Positions 25,374-34,659 of a stretch of DNA of 64,000 nt are shown in pieces. How positions within the stretch are numbered: the first letter of the stretch is position 1; the number at the start of each line of letters is the position of its first letter. The stretch is from assembly GCA_964398365.1 (NCBI GenBank), contig CAYNMC010000038.1, forward strand, positions 46,632-110,631, in the 5' to 3' direction. A model generated the notes under the pieces. That model was not told where the DNA came from. It searched no databases and was given only the letters and a program-made list of their open reading frames with translations. Both the position numbers and the translations under genes were made by a program. Source of the DNA: CAYNMC01 sp964398365 (GTDB lineage Bacteria; Patescibacteriota; Microgenomatia; UBA1400; CAYNMC01).

Positions 25374-26589
25374 TTTCTTTTACCACCTCCTTTACTCGAT
25401 TATCAATTCTAAGTTTTAAATCATTCAAAACATTCATGTAATAAATAAATGCATCATAGGGAGAATTATAGGGATTAAAATATTTATGAACATCTCCGTC
25501 TGCAAACCACTTAGTGCACATGTAGTAAAAATGGTCAGACTCTTGAAGACGCCGCCAATCTTCAATCAGAGATTTATCTTTGGAATGTAGTACCTTTTCT
25601 TCCAGTTCATAGAGTTTATTTATCGCCTCGTGTTGCATGGGGTTGGAAAGCCAAGCGGAAAGATCCCGCTCGACATCTGCCCAGGAAATAAAGTCGGGAA
25701 CGTCAAGTTCTGAAACTGGTTCATAAAGTCTCACTGCCTCTGAAGGAGTAACAAAAGTGCTGTCAGGATGCGCTAAAATTTTGCCCGGCAGATGCCTTAA
25801 GAATTCAAAAATTCCCGTATCTTCCCACTGATGTTCACCAAAGGTCTCAAAATCCATAAAAAGGTTGACAACTTGTCCAGATCCGTGAATAGCCGATATC
25901 CAACTGGCAAATTTATCTGCAGTCAGAGGATATTCTTCCCACCATTTAGCCGAAAAACGAAACGCGATATCATCTGAGAGTTTGTAGTTTTTTAGAAGAA
26001 GCTTTATTTTTTTAGTACCCCTGGGTTTATAAACATAATTTGGACTTCTCCAGCCAAGTATATGGCTTGCTCCCTCTGCCAAAATTCCCAGATAACCCAA
26101 CTTTTCTACTTCAACCGCCAGGTCGTTGTTGTAAATAAGCTCAGTATTTCTAAAAACTTTTGGTCTTAATCCAAAAAGTTTTTTAATTTTCTTGCAATGC
26201 AGGGCAATTTGCCTTCTAAATTCCTCTTTTGAAAAAAGAAACGACAGTGAGTGATAGTAAGTCTCGGCCAAAATTTCAACCCGTCCTGTATCAACCAATT
26301 TTTGAAAAGATTTTAAGGCTTCGGGACAAAATTCTTCTAACTGGTCCAAAAGAACTCCAGTAAAAGAAAAACTAACTTTGAATTTCGGGTATTTTTTAAG
26401 TAGTTCAAAAAGCACTTTATTGGTGGGTAGATAACTTTTTTTCGCTACCTTTGTAAGTACTTTTTTATTATTAAGGTTGCCTTCTCCGTCGTCGTTAAAA
26501 TAAAAAGGATCAGTCCCCACATTCCAGATGCGGTACTTCTTAATTCTATATGGTTGATGGACGTGGAAATAAAAACAAATCGACATCAT
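25366..26589 (-). CDS. GH57 alpha-amylase/4-alpha-glucanotransferase-like enzyme
   Basis: The 407-residue protein has the conserved GH57 regions: HVHQPYR near the N-terminus, the nucleophile in FRNTELIYNN, and the acid/base region LFMDFETFGEHQW. It would cleave or rearrange alpha-1,4-glucans in the cytoplasm; no signal peptide is present. It follows the glycosyltransferase by 9 bases and overlaps DUF5752 by 8. The length is typical of the bacterial alpha-amylase subgroup, and the exact activity cannot be read from the sequence. Confidence 0.92.
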   Translation of the reverse strand: MMSICFYFHVHQPYRIKKYRIWNVGTDPFYFNDDGEGNLNNKKVLTKVAKKSYLPTNKVLFELLKKYPKFKVSFSFTGVLLDQLEEFCPEALKSFQKLVDTGRVEILAETYYHSLSFLFSKEEFRRQIALHCKKIKKLFGLRPKVFRNTELIYNNDLAVEVEKLGYLGILAEGASHILGWRSPNYVYKPRGTKKIKLLLKNYKLSDDIAFRFSAKWWEEYPLTADKFASWISAIHGSGQVVNLFMDFETFGEHQWEDTGIFEFLRHLPGKILAHPDSTFVTPSEAVRLYEPVSELDVPDFISWADVERDLSAWLSNPMQHEAINKLYELEEKVLHSKDKSLIEDWRRLQESDHFYYMCTKWFADGDVHKYFNPYNSPYDAFIYYMNVLNDLKLRIDNRVKEVVKESA

Positions 26590-26598
26590 AAAAGTACC

Positions 26599-27825
26599 TT
26601 ATACAAAAGCAAAAGCAGGCCGCACTAAAACATTATAAATATCAATTACCTTTTTGGCAGCTTTATCCCAAGTGCACTGCCTTGCTTCAAGCTGACCGTT
26701 GTCTCTTAGGGTATCATGCAAACTTTTATGATTTAAGACCCCCAAAACCTTATCCGCCATATCATCAACATCCCAAAAATCGGTTTTTAAGGCGTGAGAT
26801 AAGACCTCGGAGACTCCCGACTGTTTTGAAACAAGAACAGGAGTTCCCTTCAAAAGAGATTCAAGAGGAACTATTCCAAAAGGCTCGGAAACAGAGGGCA
26901 TAACCACAAGATCAGCCGCTTCATAAACTTTTCCTTTCTCATGATCTTTTAGCCAGCCTGTAAAGATAAATTTGTCTGAAATTCCAAGCCAGGCAGTTTC
27001 TTCTATCATCTGTCTTTCCATATCACCACTTCCCACAACCACAAAAATAACCTTGGGATAATACTCCAATACCTTTTTGGCCATTTTTACAAAATAATCA
27101 GGTCCCTTTTGCAAAGTGATTCTACCCAAATACAAAACTATTTTATAGCCTGCCTTCTTCAGACTTTTAAGGTTGTTTTTGTCTGAACCCGAATCATAAA
27201 GAGTATTAGCCTCAACTCCATTGTGGACAACTTCAACTTTGTTTGAATCGGCAAAATATTTCTCTGATAGAAGATTTTTGGTAAAGCTACTAACGGCAAT
27301 AACCTTATCCGCGTTTTCAATTCCCTCTCGCTCTATCTCATAGACATCTGGGTTAACATTGTTACCCCCAGACCTGTCAAATTCAGTTGCATGAAAGTGC
27401 ACAACCAAGGGCTTGCCACTGACTTTTTTAGCCTCTACCCCAGCGCCAAAACTTAACCAATCATGTGCGTGAATAATGTCAAATGTTTCAGTTTTGGCAA
27501 TCTCAGCCGCCAGTCTCGCGTAACGGGCTACCTCTTCCAAAAGGCTTGCACCATAAATACCTTGAAAACAGTCTCTTGCGTGCTTTAAGTAGGAAGCCGA
27601 GGTGATATAGGGGTAAAGAAGGGAGTTTACGCCTTTTACATCTACGTTTGGTAAACCCGCAAAAACTAACCTGAGAAAATCTGCCCGGATATCAAGCTTT
27701 TTAGGAAGAACAAATATGATTTCAACGTTTTGATTTGCCAAAGCTCGCGCCAGCCCATAACAGGCAACACCCAAACCCCCACTGTTGTGTGGGGGAAACT
27801 CCCATCCAAACATTAAAACCCTCAT
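26599..27825 (-). CDS. GT-B glycosyltransferase, glycogen-synthase-like
   Basis: The 408-residue protein starts MRVLMFGWEFPPHNSGGLGV, the Gly-rich donor loop of GT4/GT5 enzymes. It has IHAHDWLSFGAG in the N-terminal domain and SEPFGIVPLESLLKGTPVLV (the E-x7-E nucleotide-sugar motif) in the C-terminal domain. It is the first gene of the glucan operon, so a role in glucan synthesis or remodelling is likely; a sucrose- or lipid-directed role cannot be excluded. There are no membrane segments. Confidence 0.88.
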   Translation of the reverse strand: MRVLMFGWEFPPHNSGGLGVACYGLARALANQNVEIIFVLPKKLDIRADFLRLVFAGLPNVDVKGVNSLLYPYITSASYLKHARDCFQGIYGASLLEEVARYARLAAEIAKTETFDIIHAHDWLSFGAGVEAKKVSGKPLVVHFHATEFDRSGGNNVNPDVYEIEREGIENADKVIAVSSFTKNLLSEKYFADSNKVEVVHNGVEANTLYDSGSDKNNLKSLKKAGYKIVLYLGRITLQKGPDYFVKMAKKVLEYYPKVIFVVVGSGDMERQMIEETAWLGISDKFIFTGWLKDHEKGKVYEAADLVVMPSVSEPFGIVPLESLLKGTPVLVSKQSGVSEVLSHALKTDFWDVDDMADKVLGVLNHKSLHDTLRDNGQLEARQCTWDKAAKKVIDIYNVLVRPAFAFV

Positions 27826-27857
27826 AATCTTTTAGATTAGGTCAGCATTTTACTGTC

Positions 27858-28391
27858 TTAGGCCATAAATGCCAGATATAACACAAACAAAAATGTTAAA
27901 AGCCAATAAAAAAGCGCTTTTTCGCGGGACAAACTAATTTTAAAGTCACTAAACCAGCTGTTAATCTGACCTTTTTCTAAAAGATCCCTGAATTGATCGG
28001 TAGATAAAGAAAGGACTAATCCAACAACAAGCCCCTTCCCAAAAAGATTACCAGAGGAGCTTACCACCCAAAAGGCAAAAATCAAAAAAAATATCTGCAT
28101 GAAAGCTGTGTGAAATATCAAATTATCTCTTTCTTTACTTGTTGCAAAAATAAACTCAATAGCCTTATAAACTTGCTTTTTAGCTAAAATCTCTCGAACC
28201 CTTAAAGAATCTAAATCTTGGGGACGCAAGAAAAAAACATAGACAAGCTGATCCAGAAAAGGAAGAAAAGTACCCAAAATACCTCCAGCCCAAAAAGCAA
28301 GATAGCCCAGTGAAAACCATCTTTTAATAAGAGTTACAACAGCAAAAACTACTATCAGAAAAATAAGGTGGGTGTAAAGATACTTTCTCAT
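27858..28391 (-). CDS. Polytopic membrane protein, unknown
   Basis: The 177-residue protein has about five hydrophobic helices (for example LIFLIVVFAVVTLI, LAFWAGGILGTFLPFLDQLV, TAFMQIFFLIFAFWVV, and LFYWLLTFLFVLYLAFM). No recognised motif is visible. It lies 33 bases upstream of the glycosyltransferase and may be in its transcript. I do not recognise the family. Confidence 0.65.
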   Translation of the reverse strand: MRKYLYTHLIFLIVVFAVVTLIKRWFSLGYLAFWAGGILGTFLPFLDQLVYVFFLRPQDLDSLRVREILAKKQVYKAIEFIFATSKERDNLIFHTAFMQIFFLIFAFWVVSSSGNLFGKGLVVGLVLSLSTDQFRDLLEKGQINSWFSDFKISLSREKALFYWLLTFLFVLYLAFMA

Positions 28392-28473
28392 TGTAGACTA
28401 TAACATTTTTGCACTATTTAAGAAGAAAGTTCAAGAAGATATTCAAAAAGTGGTTGTACCTAACAAGAGACTC

Positions 28474-28782
28474 TCACTTCGTTCGACTCTTTTTGGGTGT
28501 TAACTTACTCTGCTCTTTAAGCTGCCTTAATTTCCACATAAAAAGGCGCGCCGGGGATTTGACGCTTGCAGCGTCTTTGACAAAATTGCGAGCTGCCTCC
28601 AATAAACCCCTTGGGGTCTCTTTGGCTAGTTTTATGTATAAAGCTTTATGTTTTAGGTCATCCAGTTCTTTTGCCAATTCATAGCCATATTTTTGAAATT
28701 CACGCGAAATGTATTTATCTTTGTCAGAGTTGAATTTTTTTAATATATCCCCAACTTTTGAGAAACCCAGTTGTTTATCCAT
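28474..28782 (-). CDS. Small basic helical protein, unknown
   Basis: The 102-residue protein is mostly amphipathic helix, with 'SREFQKYGYELAKELDDL' and a Lys/Arg-rich C-terminus (RLFMWKLRQLKEQSKLTP). Its basic tail could bind nucleic acid. It lies between pth and a membrane gene on the same strand and starts with ATG. No family is recognised. Confidence 0.55.
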   Translation of the reverse strand: MDKQLGFSKVGDILKKFNSDKDKYISREFQKYGYELAKELDDLKHKALYIKLAKETPRGLLEAARNFVKDAASVKSPARLFMWKLRQLKEQSKLTPKKSRTK

Positions 28783-28807
28783 AAAATAATTAAAACACCA
28801 TCGCCCG

Positions 28808-29293
28808 TTATTTTTTAATCCTCAAGACTAAATCTTTAACTGCCTTTTTGATTACATTAGTAATTACCAGTAACTCTTCGTCGTCAAAGTCTTGAAGCAC
28901 ATACTCCTCGCCTTTTATTCGTTTTTCTTTATCTGCTATTCTGTTATCTACTCCTATCCTTAAATGCCAAAAATCTTTAGTGCCCAAAGCCTCATAAATA
29001 GAGTTTAGGCCCTTGTGCTCCTTGGGGCCTACTCCAAACTGAATTTTATATTTGCCCAATTTTATATCAAGATCATCATGAACTACATATAAGTCACTAG
29101 GCACCAGGGAGTAGATACTAGTGAATTTTCTAACTGCATCGCCAGAGGAGTTCATGAATACGCCTGTTTTTTTGACTATTAGATCTTTTGGGAGCTTGGT
29201 GGAAAGAAGCTTATCAACAAAAAGGTAGCCAACATTGTGGCGGGTTTTTTTATATTCCTCACCGGGATTCCCAAGACCGATAACAAGCTTCAT
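28808..29293 (-). CDS. pth: Peptidyl-tRNA hydrolase
   Basis: This enzyme releases peptides from prematurely dropped peptidyl-tRNA. The protein opens with LVIGLGNPGEEYKKTRHNVG, containing the Asn and catalytic His of the family, then VHDDLDIKLGKYKIQFG. At 161 residues it is shorter than the usual 190 because the middle loop is trimmed (KLPKDLIVKKTGVFMNSSG). It lies 29 bases downstream of pcm. The motif order is complete, so it should be active. Confidence 0.9.
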   Translation of the reverse strand: MKLVIGLGNPGEEYKKTRHNVGYLFVDKLLSTKLPKDLIVKKTGVFMNSSGDAVRKFTSIYSLVPSDLYVVHDDLDIKLGKYKIQFGVGPKEHKGLNSIYEALGTKDFWHLRIGVDNRIADKEKRIKGEEYVLQDFDDEELLVITNVIKKAVKDLVLRIKK

Positions 29294-29322
29294 AGAAACA
29301 ATTCTATCAGTAAACCCCTACT

Positions 29323-29940
29323 TCATGAAACAAACGGGACGAAGTTGAAGATGCCGTGCTCAGACTTTCTTATGCCTTTTTTTGTCTTTTTATATTTTGT
29401 CATTGTCTTGTCATAACCTTCCCCTACCGGCGCAACCAAAACTCCTCCCATTTTAAGTTGCTCAAACAAACTCGCTGGAACTTTTTTGGAAACTCCGGCT
29501 GTAATCAAAATTGCATCAAAAGGTGCCTTGCTTTTCCAGCCCAGCTCTCCTCTTCCCCACTTAACTTTTACATTTTTGTAACCCAGTTTCTTTAATTTTT
29601 CTCTAGCTTGTTTGGCAAGCTGACTAATTATCTCTATCGTAAAAACTCTCTTTGCCAAAATAGATAAGATAGCAGCCTGATAGCCCGACCCCGTTCCAAT
29701 TTCCAAAACCTTCTCCCCCCCTTTAAGACCCAGAAGGTGTGTCATAATGGCAACTGTATAAGGCTGAGACATTGTCTGGCCAAAACCAATTGGCACCGGC
29801 CGGTCATCATAAGAAAGATGACGAAATTTAGAAGGGGCAAATTTATCTCGCGGAACCAAAAGCATTGCTGAGAGGACTTTGGGAGAATTTAAAGCATACT
29901 TTGTTTTAATCTCCCAAACCATCCTCTCTGCGTCTGTCAT
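29323..29940 (-). CDS. pcm: Protein-L-isoaspartate O-methyltransferase
   Basis: Repairs isoaspartyl damage in proteins with SAM. The 205-residue protein has the pre-motif region GFGQTMSQPYTVAIMTHLLG, SAM motif I VLEIGTGSGYQAA, and post-motif II GRGELGWKSKAPFDAILITAG. All PCMT landmarks are in order. It ends 29 bases before pth and follows the DUF4870-like gene by 8 bases, so the three are likely cotranscribed. Confidence 0.92.
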   Translation of the reverse strand: MTDAERMVWEIKTKYALNSPKVLSAMLLVPRDKFAPSKFRHLSYDDRPVPIGFGQTMSQPYTVAIMTHLLGLKGGEKVLEIGTGSGYQAAILSILAKRVFTIEIISQLAKQAREKLKKLGYKNVKVKWGRGELGWKSKAPFDAILITAGVSKKVPASLFEQLKMGGVLVAPVGEGYDKTMTKYKKTKKGIRKSEHGIFNFVPFVS

Positions 29941-29948
29941 GGTTGAAC

Positions 29949-30278
29949 CTATAACTTTCCCAATAATTGCCTTACAAACTTACCAACAATAGGAACCTCC
30001 CACTCTTCACCCTGCCAGGCTTTGTAAATAAGAAAAAGCCAAAGAATAAAACCTACAATCCCTACCAAAGGCACCAGAGCAACAAGAATTATTGTAAAGC
30101 CCATAATCATCTGTAAAACAAACAAACCCAAAAATACCACTATTGACTGCATTGCATGGAAACGCACATAGGAATCTTTTTCCAAAATTAGAAAAATCAC
30201 TCCTGTGATAGGACCCAAAACATAAGATAGTGCTGCCGCCGTGTTTTTACTAAGTCCAGTTCCAGAACTAACTGGCAT
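29949..30278 (-). CDS. DUF4870/Tic20-like membrane protein
   Basis: The 109-residue protein has three hydrophobic helices: ALSYVLGPITGVIFLILE, FHAMQSIVVFLGLFVLQMI, and a C-terminal WLFLIYKAWQGEEWEVPIVG. The R-FHAMQSI block and the terminal WxG-pattern are typical of DUF4870. A GGAGGTGAG ribosome-binding site sits just before the start. Function of the family is unknown. Confidence 0.8.
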   Translation of the reverse strand: MPVSSGTGLSKNTAAALSYVLGPITGVIFLILEKDSYVRFHAMQSIVVFLGLFVLQMIMGFTIILVALVPLVGIVGFILWLFLIYKAWQGEEWEVPIVGKFVRQLLGKL

Positions 30279-30359
30279 AATTTCTCACCTCCTTATACTC
30301 CCTTATATACATAATTTCAATTAGACTGGATTTTGTCAAGAAAAAATGGCAATCAAAGA

Positions 30360-31658
30360 CTAATCAAAAAGGTGTCCTTGGTCGAAAGGTACGGACACAT
30401 GTTCTTCCTCGCGCCAAATCTTGACAACTCCATAAACTCCATCATATCCCGGTAAAATTTGAATATCTCCCAAGCGAACTTTTTTGATTCCCTCAACCAC
30501 TTTTGGATAAGTAGCCTTTTCCAATTCAGACAAGGCAGTTTCAAGTAAGACCTTATATTCGCTCCCAAAATTATTAACAAGTTGGTCATAAATTTGCAGA
30601 ACTTTTTGACTTGTTTCACCACTGGCTAAAGACTCGGAAATAATCTCCAAAAGAGGAACCATCATTACATATGGCGCACGATTTTGGTCTTTTGATTTTA
30701 TCCAACGAACCCCAAACTCATCAATAAAACTTTCTGTCTCAATTTCTTTTTTGGCAAGATGCTCCACCCTGCTCATAACACCCACTGTCAAGGGTTTCCC
30801 ACAAACCGGGCAGGTGATTCCTCTCTTGCGCGTATCGTTTGGGGAATAAACTATTTTGCAATTTCTATGACCAGTGTAGTGGTATTTCCCTTCCTCAGGA
30901 TAAAACTCTATGGTATGAGAAATACCTTGAGGATTCATAAGAGAGTTCCTTAAGTTTTCAAAACTTAAGCTTTCTAGATTAAAAATGGTCATCTCGCGCC
31001 CCAGTTTTGCGGGTGAGTGCGCATCAGAGAAAGAAACGATATTCTTACTATTAAGCTCTCCAATTCTCCAATTCATAGCCGGATCACTTGAAAGGCCAGT
31101 TTCTATTGCAAAAATATTTTCGGCAAACTCACCAAAACACTCCCTGATACTCTCAAAACCAGAAATACTGCCATATAAAGAAAACCATGGAGTCCAAGCA
31201 TGGGCCGGGATAATAATTATTCTTTTGTCAATATTCCAAAGGACTTCTGCTACCACTTTTACTGACATACCCAGAATCGGTCTTCCGTCACTTAGTAAAT
31301 TAACTCCCTTTTTTGTTAATTCTTTATTTACCTTTTCGATAACTTCAAAATTGGGGGCAAAGACAAGATAGTGTATTCTGTGGCTTTTACCTGATTGTAA
31401 ATAGACAGAACTAATCTCAGTTGAAAGAATAAATCCCGGCGAATTTTTATCCGAACCTTTCAGCCTGTAGATTCCCTCCTCATTCTCTTTGAGATTTGCT
31501 TCAAGCTCGCGAAGCCATAAAGGATGCGTCCAATCTCCTGTTGCCACAAGGTCAATACCCTTCTTTACCGCCCAGTTGGCGATAGTCGAAACATTCATCT
31601 GCGAAGAAACAGCTCTGGAAAAGCGCGAATGCAAATGAAGATCAGCAGTAACCTTCAT
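30360..31658 (-). CDS. Endonuclease Q (PHP-domain DNA repair nuclease)
   Basis: EndoQ nicks DNA 5' of deaminated bases and abasic sites. The 432-residue protein has a PHP domain with the metal motif ADLHLHSRFSR, the SFSDAHSP region, and HAWTPWFSLYGS; a zinc segment with HRNC and CPVCGKPL at about 270-290; and a helical C-terminal region. The extreme C-terminus reads DQGHLFD, a fit to the bacterial sliding-clamp motif QxxLF. It is separated from the antiporter by 21 bases. Homologues are best known from Thermococcales archaea and some Bacillus; presence in CPR suggests transfer or ancient sharing. Confidence 0.9.
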   Translation of the reverse strand: MKVTADLHLHSRFSRAVSSQMNVSTIANWAVKKGIDLVATGDWTHPLWLRELEANLKENEEGIYRLKGSDKNSPGFILSTEISSVYLQSGKSHRIHYLVFAPNFEVIEKVNKELTKKGVNLLSDGRPILGMSVKVVAEVLWNIDKRIIIIPAHAWTPWFSLYGSISGFESIRECFGEFAENIFAIETGLSSDPAMNWRIGELNSKNIVSFSDAHSPAKLGREMTIFNLESLSFENLRNSLMNPQGISHTIEFYPEEGKYHYTGHRNCKIVYSPNDTRKRGITCPVCGKPLTVGVMSRVEHLAKKEIETESFIDEFGVRWIKSKDQNRAPYVMMVPLLEIISESLASGETSQKVLQIYDQLVNNFGSEYKVLLETALSELEKATYPKVVEGIKKVRLGDIQILPGYDGVYGVVKIWREEEHVSVPFDQGHLFD

Positions 31659-31679
31659 GGTGAAGGTATTTTAACCCAC

Positions 31680-32654
31680 CTAGCTAAACTCGGCAACCAG
31701 AAAGAGAAGATACATCACAAGAAGTACTCCCGCCTCCCACCTATCAAGCCGGTGTTTGCTTCTTATAAAAAACCAAAAAGTGATAAAAATGATGATAAAC
31801 GCGACTGCCGCCAACGAATATTTCTCAACTGTCATCAAGCTAACCGGGGATATGACGGAAACTGTCCCCAGAATAAGAGTAGAGTTGGCAATTATTGATC
31901 CAAAAAGATTGCCCAAAAACATACTGGGTTCTTTATTCCCAAGTGATTTGAATGAGAAAGCAAGTTCAGGAAGAGTCGTGCCCATCGACAAAATAACAAG
32001 ACCCACAATAAAAACTGGTACACCGGCCAGAGAAGCCAAAAAGGTACCCACTCGCACAATTACATCGGCTGAAAAAAGCAAAAGAGCAATACCGATAAAA
32101 AGACTGCCCAAATCCTTTGATAAGACTGTTTCAGTATGAACGAACTCCCGCAAAAAACGATGCACAAATTTCTGATCCAGATTTTCCTGAGCGATTTGCA
32201 CAAACCGGTTTTTAAAAAAGCTTGACGCATAGCCAGCATAGACAGCCAAAAGGATAAGGCCATCAACTCTTGAAAGTTCTCTGTCTATTATTAGAAGAAG
32301 AGGTAAAAGTCCTGCCAAAAAGGCAAAAAAAAGATCTTTCTTGATTGCCTCGCCTTTTATATTTACCTTACCGAGAATAAAGGCACTTAGCCCTGCCACA
32401 AGTGAAATATTGGCAATATTAGCTCCCAAAACATTACCCAAGCTTAAGTTCGGACTACCCTCTAGAGCCGAGGTAATTCCTACAAAAAATTCCGGAAGCG
32501 AAGTTCCAACCGCCAAAATTATTGCAGACAAAACAAAAACCTTAGCTCCAACTTTTTTACTTATCCTTCTTATGGCAAGAATTACAAGGTCTGAAGATTT
32601 AATCAGAAAAAAGGAAAAAATAAAAAGTGATAAAAAAAGGGTAATGATTATCAT
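31680..32654 (-). CDS. CaCA-family Na+/Ca2+ (or K+) exchanger
   Basis: The 324-residue integral membrane protein has about ten helices and two inverted alpha repeats: AVGTSLPEFFVG with GNVLGANIANISL in the first half, and SMGTTLPELAFS with GNLFGSIIANSTL in the second, the ion-binding elements of the YrbG/NCX class. It exchanges cations across the membrane. EndoQ follows by 21 bases but appears functionally unrelated. Confidence 0.92.
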   Translation of the reverse strand: MIIITLFLSLFIFSFFLIKSSDLVILAIRRISKKVGAKVFVLSAIILAVGTSLPEFFVGITSALEGSPNLSLGNVLGANIANISLVAGLSAFILGKVNIKGEAIKKDLFFAFLAGLLPLLLIIDRELSRVDGLILLAVYAGYASSFFKNRFVQIAQENLDQKFVHRFLREFVHTETVLSKDLGSLFIGIALLLFSADVIVRVGTFLASLAGVPVFIVGLVILSMGTTLPELAFSFKSLGNKEPSMFLGNLFGSIIANSTLILGTVSVISPVSLMTVEKYSLAAVAFIIIFITFWFFIRSKHRLDRWEAGVLLVMYLLFLVAEFS

Positions 32655-32656
32655 TG

Positions 32657-32683
32657 TCTAAACTTTTTTAAAAAAACTTTAGA
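32657..32683 (-). terminator. AT-rich inverted repeat downstream of ligase 2
   Basis: TCTAAA...TTTAGA flanks a run of T and A, giving a near-perfect palindrome (TCTAAAc-TTTTTTAAAAAAA-cTTTAGA). It lies after the leftward ligase gene and immediately before the antiporter start, so it may end the ligase transcript or be an operator of the antiporter. Weak evidence. Confidence 0.35.
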
Positions 32684-32725
32684 GAATTCTTTGATAATAA
32701 ACATTATAAACAATATCCTAACACA

Positions 32726-34444
32726 TTAAACTCCCTGAAGTTTAAAAAGTTTTTTAATCTCATCTAAAGTTGTTGCCTCTTCCGCCGATTTATCATCACG
32801 AAAACGAATTAGCCGAGGAAATCTCAGAGCAAAACCCGTCGTATGTTTGGGACTAACTGTCAACTCATCGGCTGCAATTTCTACAACTACCTTTGGAGCT
32901 ACCCAAAAATCAGGATAAAGGTCCTTATGAACTTCGTAGTTTTTCGGTTTTTCTTTAATTTGAATTTTAAGCAAACGTTTCTTCAACTCCCTAAACTGCT
33001 CATCCGTTAGGCCAGTACCAACCTTTGTAATAGTTCTTATCATCTCTTTATCCAAGATACCAGCCAAAAACTGCCCAACTCCAAAGCTGGCTCTTTTACC
33101 CTTACCCAAGGTATAACCCATAATGATTGCATCTATTGTGTCTGCCAATTTTCCCTGAGCTTGTTCCTGTTCCTTCATCTTTACCCAGCGCCAACCTGTT
33201 CTTCCGGGAACATAAGTTGAGTTGGCTTTTTTTACCATTACTCCTTCCAAGCCCTCAGCCACTTTTTGTTTATAGTATTTGTTTATTTCCTCGGGGTTGG
33301 AAGTTATCGCTTTTTCATCTACCACAAAAAGCTGGTTGGGTATAAAAAGTTTTTCCAAAATTTTTCTTCTTTTCAGATATGGAAGATTCATAAGATTTTT
33401 TCCATCTTTATAGATAATGTCAAACACCTGAAACCTAAGAGGTATTTCTTTGGACTTTTCTTCAATTTTATATTTGCGCCTTCTTTGCATTGTCGTCTGA
33501 AAGTCGGCAAGTCGCTTCATTTCAGGATCCATTCCCACGGCTTCACTATCCAAAATTACCTCTTTGGCTTTTAAGTATTTTTTAATCTCATAAATTTCGG
33601 GAAACATCCCCGCCACATCGTTTAAGTTCCTAGTAAAAGCCTTTATAAAATTTTTCTTTCCTCTTTTAAAATGAATAAGAACCCTCAAGCCATCAAACTT
33701 AGGCTCAACAACCACCTCGCCCATTTTTTTAATCATCTCTTGAGGACTTTTGAGTCTTTGAGCAAGCATGGGAAGAACTGGAATCCCAATTACTGGTTTG
33801 ACATTTTTTGCGGCACTTGCGGCTCCACGCCTTTTTACCTCCTTTGCCAAAAGTCCAACATCTGGAACAACTTGATAAGCCTCCTCCAAGGTGGGCTTTA
33901 AACTTTTATCCCCCCTCTCCATCCAACTCAAGGCATCCAAAATTGTTTTTTCTGAAAAACCCAGCCTTAACCTTCCTACTGGGATTCTTGAAACAAAGCG
34001 GCAACTTAGCGGATCAAGTTCGGATAGGATTTGAGCCATTTTGCTGATTTTTCTTTCTTGACTTCCTTCACCTTGGTCTTCGGCAATTTCAAAAAGGCAG
34101 TTATAAATCCTCTCAACCGAATAGTCTTTGGTTTCTAAGTTTGACTTCTGGGCCAAATCCGCAGCAACATCACCCAAATCTCCGAGTTTTTTATAGATAG
34201 TTTTAACTTCTTTAACATCTTTTTTGAATGCTTTTGCCAAAACCAAAATCATCATCCTTTCTGCCAAATTAAAAACTATACCCTTGAAACTGGGAGCAAG
34301 AGTGCCCAAAGATAAATAAACTATCTTGTCTATTTCATCAGTCTCACTCCTAGAAAGAAGTTCGGCCAATATTTTGGTGATTTCTATCCTTGAGGAAGTT
34401 CTCTCCAGTTTATTAAGATAAAAAGCAAACTCCCTAAATTTCAT
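32726..34444 (-). CDS. ATP-dependent DNA ligase, archaeal type (copy 2)
   Basis: This second ligase (572 residues) has the same domain order as copy 1: N-terminal helical domain with EGSQERKISKMAQILSELDP, motif I VVEPKFDGLRV near residue 247, ILDSEAVGMD, EGLEGVMVKK, and WRWVKMK, and the OB-fold end ALRFPRLIRFRDDK. It lacks the two extra segments seen in copy 1, so it may be the more canonical enzyme. The upstream genes are a 67-residue membrane protein and a Fic protein, mirroring the arrangement at 7358-10210. Confidence 0.93.
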   Translation of the reverse strand: MKFREFAFYLNKLERTSSRIEITKILAELLSRSETDEIDKIVYLSLGTLAPSFKGIVFNLAERMMILVLAKAFKKDVKEVKTIYKKLGDLGDVAADLAQKSNLETKDYSVERIYNCLFEIAEDQGEGSQERKISKMAQILSELDPLSCRFVSRIPVGRLRLGFSEKTILDALSWMERGDKSLKPTLEEAYQVVPDVGLLAKEVKRRGAASAAKNVKPVIGIPVLPMLAQRLKSPQEMIKKMGEVVVEPKFDGLRVLIHFKRGKKNFIKAFTRNLNDVAGMFPEIYEIKKYLKAKEVILDSEAVGMDPEMKRLADFQTTMQRRRKYKIEEKSKEIPLRFQVFDIIYKDGKNLMNLPYLKRRKILEKLFIPNQLFVVDEKAITSNPEEINKYYKQKVAEGLEGVMVKKANSTYVPGRTGWRWVKMKEQEQAQGKLADTIDAIIMGYTLGKGKRASFGVGQFLAGILDKEMIRTITKVGTGLTDEQFRELKKRLLKIQIKEKPKNYEVHKDLYPDFWVAPKVVVEIAADELTVSPKHTTGFALRFPRLIRFRDDKSAEEATTLDEIKKLFKLQGV

Positions 34445-34451
34445 GAGTATA

Positions 34452-34655
34452 TTATACTCTTTGGGTGGCTAAGTAAGAAGAAAAGAAAAGATAGGCAAAA
34501 ACAACCACTCCAATAAAAGCCAGTCCAAAAGCAATATTTATTAGACCATTCCATTCTTGGTGGAAAATCTTATTAAGCCCCTCTCCAACTAAAGTCAAGC
34601 CAAAAAGGGCTGGCAAAACCAATATCATATACAAAAATTGCGGGTCTTTTGCCAT
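34452..34655 (-). CDS. Two-helix small membrane protein between Fic and ligase
   Basis: The 67-residue protein has two hydrophobic helices (LYMILVLPALFGLTLVGEG and GLAFIGVVVFAYLFFSSYLA). It begins 4 bases after the Fic stop and ends 7 bases before the ligase ATG, so it is embedded in the cassette. No counterpart is present in the first cassette. Function unknown. Confidence 0.65.
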   Translation of the reverse strand: MAKDPQFLYMILVLPALFGLTLVGEGLNKIFHQEWNGLINIAFGLAFIGVVVFAYLFFSSYLATQRV

Positions 34656-34659
34656 AATT

